From the NCBI GenBank assembly GCA_947177085.1, contig CAMWTD010000130.1, forward strand, positions 1-6,436: a stretch of 6,436 nucleotides of DNA, given 5' to 3'. Source of the DNA: an uncultured Desulfovibrio sp. Lineage in GTDB: Bacteria; Desulfobacterota; Desulfovibrionia; Desulfovibrionales; Desulfovibrionaceae. Numbering within the stretch: position 1 is the first letter of the stretch; each line of letters begins with the position of its first letter. Shown piece after piece: positions 1 through 5,326 of the stretch. Under the pieces are notes generated by a model. The model did not search any database. It worked only from the letters and a program-made list of their open reading frames with translations, and was not told where the DNA came from. A program made the translations under genes and the position numbers.

Positions 1-1401
1 CATCTCCACCTGCCTTTGCAGCTTTGTGGGCTCGGTGAAATAGTCGGCGCCGTCGCAGAGCGCCGCATATTTGCTGCGGCAGCGCTGGAACAGGCCGAAG
101 GTATTCTCGTGGGGCAGATGTTGCGAGAGCAAGACCGGCTGGATGGAGGGATGCTTGCGGGCGTATTCCGCCACAATGGCCGCCGTTCCGTCCGAGGAAC
201 AGTGGTCCAGCACGAGATGACGGACGGGAAAATCCGTTTTTTGCGCGAGCACGCTGTCCATGCACTGCGCGATGAAGTTTTCATGGTTGAAGGTCATGGT
301 CAGGACGGTCAGCTCCGGCGGCGGGACCGCCTCGCCCATGTGGGAAAACTCGCCGTCCCCGGAAAGCGCGGCCCAAAGGGCCTTATGGTCGGCGTTGAGC
401 AGCGGCCTGTCATTGCGCAGCCGCGCCCAAAGACTTTCGCGTTCAGCAGGGGGGATGCGCGCGACAAAAGCCTCGATGAGCGCGGGCGAAATCGGGGCCG
501 CGAGGTCGGCTTGCGGCTCCTCCGCAAAGGCCGGCGGCGGCGCAAGGCTACCCGGCGATGCCCCGCTGAGGGCTTCCAGGGCGGTCACGGCCGCTGCCCC
601 GGCGCGGGCAAATTCCTGGCGCACGGAGAGGGGCGTCACCCATTCCTGGGGCAAATCACGGTCGAGCTCAAGCAGCGCCGCGCGGCAGGCGGCCATATCC
701 AGCGGGGGCCAGGCATTGCCCCGGACTTCCAGCGCCCGGAAGATGCGCCGCGCCTGGTGCGATTTGAAGCCGGCTCCGGAGGGGTCCTGATGGGAGAGAT
801 CCGGCGGCTGACAGCCGAGGAAGTCGAACACCTGTCCGAAAAGCTCCAGCCGGGGCGCTCCGGCCGGGCTTTCCGCAGTGTTGAAAAGATATTCGCACCG
901 GGCGCTCCCCGCGCGTTCCCTGATGAGCGACACGGCAGGCGCGATTGACCCCAGCCACCTTTCCCCGTGCGTCTGCGGCACGGGCTGGGTACGGACGACG
1001 GGATCCGCCACGTGATACTGTTCCAGCAAGAGAGAGGGACGACCGAAGATAAAAAGAAGCTCGGGCGCATGGCGTTCCAGATCCACGCGTTCCGGGAGAT
1101 GCTGCCAGAAATACGCATGGGATTCCGGCTCAATGCTGCGCGTGAACATGAGCACGTTTTTTCCGGAATCCAGTTTTTCCGCAATGGCGGCCCATATGGC
1201 GCTGACATGCGCGGGCAAGACCGGAGTTTTCCCCCGGTTCAACCACAAGAAGCCATGCGTGGGCACGATTTCGCAGGCCACGGCATTGAACGGCGCGAGT
1301 TCGATGGAGTTCTCGGCGAGCAGGGGCGCGTGCTGCGAAAAAGCCGCAAACAGGGCGGAGCTGTCAGGGCTGAAATCATGGACAAGAAAGAGTTTGCTCA
1401 T
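1..1401 (-). CDS. Large protein with C-terminal family 2 glycosyltransferase domain, 3' end beyond the window
   Basis: The reading frame opens at the ATG on 1401 and stays open to base 1, giving 467 codons without a stop, so the C-terminus is missing. From about residue 363 it has a GT-A type family 2 glycosyltransferase domain: a first beta strand with LTVLTMTFNHENFI (364-377), the nucleotide-sugar loop VLDHCSSDGT (397-406) with Asp399 and Asp404, and CDGADYFTEPTKLQRQVE (449-466) in the place of the family's usual [E/D]GDDYW-T-P-KLQ-Q motif. Such enzymes move a sugar from a nucleotide donor to a glycan, lipid or protein acceptor at the inner membrane or in the cytoplasm. The third motif position is Ala452 instead of Asp. 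Residues 1-362 match no family I can name. A stretch ending FGQVFDFLGC (188-197) faintly resembles the tail of sulfotransferase-like folds, but I see no P-loop. Residues 280-305 are Pro/Ala-rich and look like a linker. The start is supported by the N-terminal strand MSKLFLVHDF and a weak GCAGG about nine bases upstream. It is separated from the operon by a terminator. Acceptor and donor are unknown. Confidence 0.82.
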   Translation of the reverse strand, partial: MSKLFLVHDFSPDSSALFAAFSQHAPLLAENSIELAPFNAVACEIVPTHGFLWLNRGKTPVLPAHVSAIWAAIAEKLDSGKNVLMFTRSIEPESHAYFWQHLPERVDLERHAPELLFIFGRPSLLLEQYHVADPVVRTQPVPQTHGERWLGSIAPAVSLIRERAGSARCEYLFNTAESPAGAPRLELFGQVFDFLGCQPPDLSHQDPSGAGFKSHQARRIFRALEVRGNAWPPLDMAACRAALLELDRDLPQEWVTPLSVRQEFARAGAAAVTALEALSGASPGSLAPPPAFAEEPQADLAAPISPALIEAFVARIPPAERESLWARLRNDRPLLNADHKALWAALSGDGEFSHMGEAVPPPELTVLTMTFNHENFIAQCMDSVLAQKTDFPVRHLVLDHCSSDGTAAIVAEYARKHPSIQPVLLSQHLPHENTFGLFQRCRSKYAALCDGADYFTEPTKLQRQVEM

Positions 1402-1485
1402 GGCTGTTGCCTGCTTCCGGGGAGAGGGCGCGCGGGCCCTGCGGGTGGCCCCCGACCGCCAGGGCGCGGCGGGGCCTCGCTCACC

Positions 1486-1515
1486 ACTATATAATGCCGG
1501 CCGTCAAAAAAGCAA
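1486..1515 (-). promoter_or_regulatory. Possible sigma70-type promoter for the glycosyltransferase gene
   Basis: On the minus strand TATAGT (1486-1491) matches the -10 consensus at five of six positions. TTGCTT (1510-1515) is a weak -35 (three of six) with an 18-base spacer. A transcript would start near 1478 and leave a leader of about 75 GC-rich bases before the ATG at 1401. This is the only AT-rich patch between the two genes. The -35 lies inside the terminator hairpin and T-tract, so the two elements overlap. Seen in sequence only. Confidence 0.4.
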
Positions 1516-1530
1516 TTCCCCGGAATCGCT
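1506..1530 (-). terminator. Intrinsic terminator ending the four-gene operon
   Basis: Read on the minus strand, AGCGATTC (1530-1523) pairs with GAATTGCT (1518-1511), an eight-base-pair stem with one G-U wobble, across a CGGG loop. The last T of the stem begins a run of six T (1511-1506). It lies about 75 bases after the dehydrogenase stop codon, the expected place for a rho-independent terminator. The stem is short and moderately AT-rich, so its efficiency is uncertain. Confidence 0.62.
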
Positions 1531-1559
1531 GGCGCTTCTTTTCCCGCACCTCCCCAGGA

Positions 1560-1593
1560 GCAGGCGCGGCCGGGATGCCCGGGGCGCGCCTGC
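1560..1593. repeat. GC-rich inverted repeat just after the dehydrogenase stop codon
   Basis: A nine-base perfect arm (1560-1568 with 1585-1593, GCAGGCGCG/CGCGCCTGC) encloses a second five-base arm (CCGGG 1570-1574 with CCCGG 1578-1582) around an ATG triloop, with a small internal loop between them. The RNA would fold into a very stable hairpin 12 bases past the stop at 1606. No T-run follows on either strand, so it is not a classical terminator by itself. It may protect the 3' end of the operon mRNA or help RNA polymerase pause before the terminator at 1506-1530. Confidence 0.5.
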
Positions 1594-1605
1594 GGGTCAG
1601 CTCCG

Positions 1606-2547
1606 CTAGATCTGGTTGATCTGCTTGCCGTCCAGCCACGCGAAAAGGTTGGCGAAGGCGATCTTCGCGCGTTCCTCCAGCGATTCCTGCGAATAAAAGG
1701 CGAGATGCGGCGTCAGGATGATGTTCTTGCAGTGCAGGAGGGGATAGTCAGCGGGCAGCGGCGGCTCCATGTCGAACACGTCGCAGGCGGCCCCCGCGAT
1801 GATGCCCGCGTTGAGCGCCTCAGCCAGGGCCTTATTGTCCACCACCGGGCCGCGCGCGGTATTGATGAGGAAGGCCGTCTTTTTCATCATCGCCAGTTGC
1901 GGCGCGCCGATGAGGCCCTTGGTCTCAGGCGTGAGCGGGCAGTGGAGCGAGACGATGTCCGAGCGGCGCAGAAGCTCATCGAGGCTCACGCTCTCGTCGA
2001 CGGCGGGGTCGGAGACCGGGCGGCGGTTATGCGCCAGCACCGTGCAGCCAAAGGCCTTGCACAGCGCGGCCAGGCGCTTGCCGATGGCCCCCGCGCCGAT
2101 GATGCCCACGGTCTTGCCCTGAAGCAGGTTGGCCCCGAGCCCGGCCTTGGTCCCGCCCTCGCGCACGCGGCGCTCGGCCTCGCCCAAGTGGCGCAAAAGC
2201 TGGATCATGAGGCTGATGCAAAGCTCCGCCACGGATTCGTCGGCATAGCCCGAGGCGTTGGAAATGGCGATGCCGCGCTTTCGCGCGTCCGCCACGGGGA
2301 TATGGTCCACCCCGGTGAAGGCCACGTCGATGAACTTCACGGCCGGGGCAGCCGCCAGCACCTCAGCGGGCAGCGGCATGTTGGCGAGCATGAGGACCTC
2401 CGCGTCCCGCGTCTCGGCCATGAGCCGCTCCGCGTCGGTGGTTTTGTCGTACGCGGTGAACTCATGCCCCAGGGCGCGCAGCCGGGCGGCGTTTTCTTCC
2501 ACGAGCTCGAGGGAGCAGCCGAGGTTTTCCAGCAGGACGATGCGCAT
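1606..2547 (-). CDS. D-isomer-specific 2-hydroxyacid dehydrogenase (glyoxylate/hydroxypyruvate reductase-like)
   Basis: This 313-residue cytoplasmic enzyme should interconvert a 2-oxoacid and its D-2-hydroxyacid using NAD(P)(H). The length is normal for the family. The substrate-binding domain (about 1-100 and 282-313) surrounds a Rossmann domain with the dinucleotide motif GAGAIG (151-156). The catalytic triad is present: Arg232 in TARGPVVD, Glu261 in DMEPPLP and His281 in LTPHLAFYSQES. After the second Rossmann strand (TVLAHNRRP, 169-177) the acidic residue usual for NAD is absent and Arg175-Arg176 follow, which by family rules favours NADP(H). The ATG at 2547 is chosen because it begins a typical strand (MRIVLLENLG) and has AAGGAG six bases upstream. 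A longer frame to 2712 would run into the preceding gene and has no family-like sequence. It is the last gene of the operon, 11 bases after the transporter. The exact substrate (glyoxylate, hydroxypyruvate, sulfopyruvate, an aromatic or branched oxoacid) cannot be read from sequence. Confidence 0.92.
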   Translation of the reverse strand: MRIVLLENLGCSLELVEENAARLRALGHEFTAYDKTTDAERLMAETRDAEVLMLANMPLPAEVLAAAPAVKFIDVAFTGVDHIPVADARKRGIAISNASGYADESVAELCISLMIQLLRHLGEAERRVREGGTKAGLGANLLQGKTVGIIGAGAIGKRLAALCKAFGCTVLAHNRRPVSDPAVDESVSLDELLRRSDIVSLHCPLTPETKGLIGAPQLAMMKKTAFLINTARGPVVDNKALAEALNAGIIAGAACDVFDMEPPLPADYPLLHCKNIILTPHLAFYSQESLEERAKIAFANLFAWLDGKQINQI

Positions 2548-2553
2548 GACGCT

Positions 2554-2559
2554 CTCCTT
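2554..2559 (-). promoter_or_regulatory. Ribosome binding site of the 2-hydroxyacid dehydrogenase, overlapping the upstream stop
   Basis: AAGGAG on the minus strand sits six bases before the ATG at 2547. Its first base is also the last base of the TAA stop of the NSS transporter gene (2561-2559). This fixes the dehydrogenase start and suggests translational coupling between the two genes. Confidence 0.8.
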
Positions 2560-3977
2560 TAGTTGGGGTTGATGGCGTAAAACCTGTCCGCGTAGCCCGC
2601 CGCGAAGAGGATGAGGATAAGGCAGGGCAATAGCCACGTCAGGTAGAAGCGCAGGCAGCGCGGGAACTTCAGGCCCTGTCCCTGGTCCGCCTCGCCGATG
2701 AAGTTGTTCCATCCCCAGCCGCGCCGCCAGCAGCAGAAAAAGAGAAAGAGCAGGCCGCCCAGCGGCAGCACGTTGTTGCTGACGAGAAAATCTTCAAAAT
2801 CGAGGATGGTGCTGCCCGCGCCGAGCGGCTGGATGCCGGAGAGCAGGTTGAAGCCGAGCGCGCACGGCAGCGACAGGAGCCACATCACGCAGGCGTGCAG
2901 GGCCGTGGCCCGCTTGCGGGGCATCCCCCACACGTCCACGCTGTAGGAGATGATGTTCTCGAACACCGCGATGACGGTGGAAAGCGAGGCGAAAGCGAGG
3001 AAGATGAAGAACAGGGTCCCCCAGAGGCGTCCCCCCTCCATGTGCTCGAAGATGTTGGGCAGCGTGACGAAAACGAGGCCCGGGCCCGAGCCGGGAGCCA
3101 CCCCGAAGGAAAAGCAGGCCGGAAAGATGATGAGCCCGGCCATGAGGCCCACCATGGTGTCGAGGCCCATGATCCACAGGGCCTCGCCGGTGAGCGAGCG
3201 GTCCCTGGGCTGGTAGCTCCCGAAGATGGTCATGGAGCCGATGCCCACGGAGAGCGCGAAGAAGGCTTGGCCCATGGCCGCGTTGCAGACATTGAAAAAG
3301 CCCACCTCGCGGAATTTCTCGAGGTCCGGCATGAGGTAGAAGCGCACGCCGCTCCCGGCGTCGGGCAACAGCAGGGCGCGGATGACGAGCACCACGAGAA
3401 TGAGCAAAAGCCCGAGCATCATGCCCTTGACCACGCGCTCCACGCCCCGGCGCACGCCCATGGCGCACACGGCGAAGCCCAGCGCCACGGCCGCGCTCAT
3501 GCCCGCGACCTGCGTCCCCGCGTCGCCGAGCGCCCCGGAAAAGAAGGCCCCCACGCCCTCGGGCGTGAGCCCTGAAAGCGCGCCCGAGACCTCGAACCAG
3601 CAGTAGGAGAGCATCCAGCCCGTGACCGTGGTGTAGAACATCATGAGCAGGTAGCTCCCCGCCAGGGCAACCCAGCCAAAGCGATGCCAGGAGGTGCCCT
3701 CCGGCTCCAGCTTGCGCAGGGCGAGGCCCATGTTGAGGCGCGAGGCGCGGCCCACCGCGAATTCCATGATCATGATGGGCAGGATGGCGAAGAGGAAGAA
3801 AATATAGACGAGCACGAAAATCGCGCCGCCGAAGGCCCCGGTGATGAAGGGAAAGCGCCACACGTTGCCGAGCCCGATGGCGCAGCCCGCCGAAAGCAGG
3901 AGAAAGCCGAGGCGGCTGCCGAGCATCTCGCGGCCCGGGCGTCCGCCGCTGCCGCTTCCCGTGGCCTGGGTATCCAT
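2559..3977 (-). CDS. Sodium-dependent transporter of the NSS (LeuT-like, SNF) family
   Basis: This 472-residue inner-membrane protein should import a small substrate, most likely an amino acid, with Na+. Helix 1 carries the family signature AGCAIGLGNVWRFPF (30-44), with the Na+-binding Asn at 38. Helix 6 has the unwound GQAFFALSVGIGS (236-248). Helix 8 has FASLSTVIAVFENII (329-343), whose Ala330, Ser333 and Thr334 align with the LeuT Na2 ligands. I count 11 membrane helices (about 23-45, 50-75, 99-130, 162-178, 183-205, 230-255, 265-295, 316-345, 355-378, 388-415, 440-462). This is the common bacterial form without helix 12. By counting from helix 6, LeuT Thr254 aligns with Ala241 and Asn286 with Asp273, so the Na1 site is altered. 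The ATG at 3977 follows GGAGGAGGAA (3990-3981) and precedes a Gly/Ser-rich cytoplasmic tail. A longer frame to 4103 overlaps the permease gene and lacks support. It lies 22 bases after the permease stop. The substrate is unknown; aromatic or aliphatic amino acids are the usual choices. Confidence 0.92.
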   Translation of the reverse strand: MDTQATGSGSGGRPGREMLGSRLGFLLLSAGCAIGLGNVWRFPFITGAFGGAIFVLVYIFFLFAILPIMIMEFAVGRASRLNMGLALRKLEPEGTSWHRFGWVALAGSYLLMMFYTTVTGWMLSYCWFEVSGALSGLTPEGVGAFFSGALGDAGTQVAGMSAAVALGFAVCAMGVRRGVERVVKGMMLGLLLILVVLVIRALLLPDAGSGVRFYLMPDLEKFREVGFFNVCNAAMGQAFFALSVGIGSMTIFGSYQPRDRSLTGEALWIMGLDTMVGLMAGLIIFPACFSFGVAPGSGPGLVFVTLPNIFEHMEGGRLWGTLFFIFLAFASLSTVIAVFENIISYSVDVWGMPRKRATALHACVMWLLSLPCALGFNLLSGIQPLGAGSTILDFEDFLVSNNVLPLGGLLFLFFCCWRRGWGWNNFIGEADQGQGLKFPRCLRFYLTWLLPCLILILFAAGYADRFYAINPN

Positions 3978-3980
3978 ATC

Positions 3981-3990
3981 TTCCTCCTCC
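3981..3990 (-). promoter_or_regulatory. Ribosome binding site of the NSS transporter
   Basis: GGAGGAGGAA on the minus strand, with AGGAGG ending five bases before the ATG at 3977, is a near-perfect Shine-Dalgarno within the 22-base gap after the permease stop. It decides the start in favour of MDTQA over the in-frame upstream codons. Confidence 0.75.
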
Positions 3991-3999
3991 CGGCTCCCC

Positions 4000-5316
4000 T
4001 CACTGGAGCCTAAGGGCGAAATTGACGGCAAAGCATACCGCGATGGCGCACATGACGGGCCTGACCTCCCTGAAGCGCCCGGTGAGGGCCTTGAGGCCCA
4101 CAAAGCTCACAAAGCCGAAGCCGAAGCCCGTGGCGATATTGAAGGTGAGCGGCATGGAGATGATGGTCAGGAAGGCGGGCAGCGCCACCGTGAAGTCCGC
4201 AAAACGGATGCGGCCCACCTCCTGCATCATGAGCGCGCCCACGATGATCAGGACCGGGGCTGTGGCGAAGGCGGGCACAAGGCTCACCACCGGCATGAGG
4301 AAGAGCGAGAGCAGGAAGAGCCCGGCGATGACCACGGCCGTGAGCCCGGTGCGTCCCCCGGCGGCCACGCCCGCGGCGCACTCGAGATAGCTCGTCGCCG
4401 TGGTCGTGCCGAGGAGGGCGCTCGCCATGGTGGCGCACGAATCCGTCATCAGGGCGCGGTCAAGGCCCCGGATATGGCCGTCCTGCCGCATGAAGCCCGC
4501 TTTTTGCGCAAGCCCGATCAGCACGCCCATGTTGTCGAACAAATCCACCATGGTCAGGGTGAAGATGATGGAAAAGAGCCCGTGGCCGAGCGCGCCCGCA
4601 AGGTCCATCTGGAGGAAGAGCCCGGAGGGGAAGATGGCCCCCGTGCCCTGCGAAAACGTGGCGGCCGAGGGCCCGGGCGTCACCCCGAGGGCCATGCCGG
4701 CGAGCGTGACGGCGAGGATGCCGATGATCATGGCCCCTGTGACGCGCAGGGCCATGAGCGCCCCGATGAGGAAGATGCCGCCAACAGCCAGCAGGGTGGG
4801 GGGCTGGCTCAGGTCGCCCAGGGTGACGAAAGTGGAGGGCGAGGCAATCACCAGGCCGCAGTTCTTCATGCCGATGAAGGCGATAAAGGCTCCGATGCCC
4901 ACCACGATGGCGTATTTGAGGTCCATGGGCACGGCGTCGATGATCATTTGCCGAAGCCGCGTCACAGTGAGCAAAAGGAAGATGACGCCGGAGATGAACA
5001 CCGCGCCGAGGCCCGTCTGCCACGTGTAGCCGGCCGGGCCGCACACATAGTAGGCGAAAAAGGCCGTGATGCCGAGGCCCGGGGCCACGGCCACGGGAAA
5101 GCCAGCCCACAGCCCCATGGCGAGCGTGGCGAGCACCGTCACCCACACCACGGCGGGCGCTGTCCCGGCCACGGGCATCCCGGCGTCGGCCAGCATCCCG
5201 GGCACGACAAAAAGGATGTAGCACATGGCCATGAAGGTGGTGAGCCCGGCGAGACATTCGGTTTTCACCGTGGTCCCGCGTTCCTTGAGGTGGAAGAGGC
5301 GTTCAAGAAGCTGCAT
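4000..5316 (-). CDS. NCS2-family, AzgA-like purine nucleobase permease
   Basis: This 438-residue polytopic inner-membrane protein is clearly AzgA-like, the branch of NCS2 that imports adenine, guanine and hypoxanthine, usually with H+. The N-terminus ERLFHLKERGTTVKTECLAG (5-24) and GLTTFMAMCYILFV (24-37) are hallmarks. So are ALLGTTTATSYLECAAGVAA (300-319) with the start of GGRTGLTA (320-327), and PAFLTIISMPLTFNIATGFG (380-399). In helix 8, VDLFD (257-261) holds Asp258 and Asp261; in helix 10, Glu312 is kept. These acids are the substrate-site residues of characterised AzgA proteins. In helix 3 the family's PGMGLNAFFAY appears as PGLGITAFFAY (79-89), with Thr84 in place of the normally invariant Asn, and helix 8 reads DNMGVLIG instead of DTTGTLIG. 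Length is ordinary. The ATG at 5316 follows GGAGG (5325-5321) by four bases and lies 10 bases after the cyclase stop, so it belongs to the operon. Purine import is the default call, but the binding-site changes leave the exact substrate open. Confidence 0.92.
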   Translation of the reverse strand: MQLLERLFHLKERGTTVKTECLAGLTTFMAMCYILFVVPGMLADAGMPVAGTAPAVVWVTVLATLAMGLWAGFPVAVAPGLGITAFFAYYVCGPAGYTWQTGLGAVFISGVIFLLLTVTRLRQMIIDAVPMDLKYAIVVGIGAFIAFIGMKNCGLVIASPSTFVTLGDLSQPPTLLAVGGIFLIGALMALRVTGAMIIGILAVTLAGMALGVTPGPSAATFSQGTGAIFPSGLFLQMDLAGALGHGLFSIIFTLTMVDLFDNMGVLIGLAQKAGFMRQDGHIRGLDRALMTDSCATMASALLGTTTATSYLECAAGVAAGGRTGLTAVVIAGLFLLSLFLMPVVSLVPAFATAPVLIIVGALMMQEVGRIRFADFTVALPAFLTIISMPLTFNIATGFGFGFVSFVGLKALTGRFREVRPVMCAIAVCFAVNFALRLQ

Positions 5317-5320
5317 GGGG

Positions 5321-5325
5321 CCTCC
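5321..5325 (-). promoter_or_regulatory. Ribosome binding site of the NCS2 permease
   Basis: GGAGG on the minus strand ends four bases before the ATG at 5316 and begins just after the TGA stop of the cyclase gene (5329-5327). The close stop-SD-start arrangement suggests coupled translation. Confidence 0.65.
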
Positions 5326-5326
5326 G

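Noticed and set aside
16..948. A 310-codon plus-strand frame opposite the glycosyltransferase gene
   Set aside because: The composition is Arg/Gly-rich and low-complexity with no recognisable motif, while the minus strand encodes a coherent glycosyltransferase through the same bases.
636..1208. A minus-strand frame of 190 codons inside the glycosyltransferase gene
   Set aside because: It is out of frame with the real gene, and its Ser/Arg/Pro-rich product has no motif. The 467-codon frame through 1-1401 explains the region.
1402..1478. Possible riboswitch or attenuator in the leader of the glycosyltransferase gene
   Set aside because: The leader is very GC-rich and can form small stems such as CCGCC/GGCGG, but it matches no known riboswitch pattern and has no terminator-antiterminator pair.
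1705..2562. A 285-codon plus-strand frame opposite the dehydrogenase
   Set aside because: Its product is rich in His, Arg, Gly and Ala without structure, the typical mirror of a GC-rich gene on the other strand.
2548..2712. N-terminal extension of the 2-hydroxyacid dehydrogenase by 55 codons
   Set aside because: The extension overlaps the transporter gene, reads as Pro/Leu/Arg-rich non-homologous sequence, and would ignore the strong Shine-Dalgarno before the ATG at 2547.
3978..4103. N-terminal extension of the NSS transporter by 42 codons
   Set aside because: It overlaps the permease 3' end, and a near-perfect ribosome binding site lies directly before the ATG at 3977.
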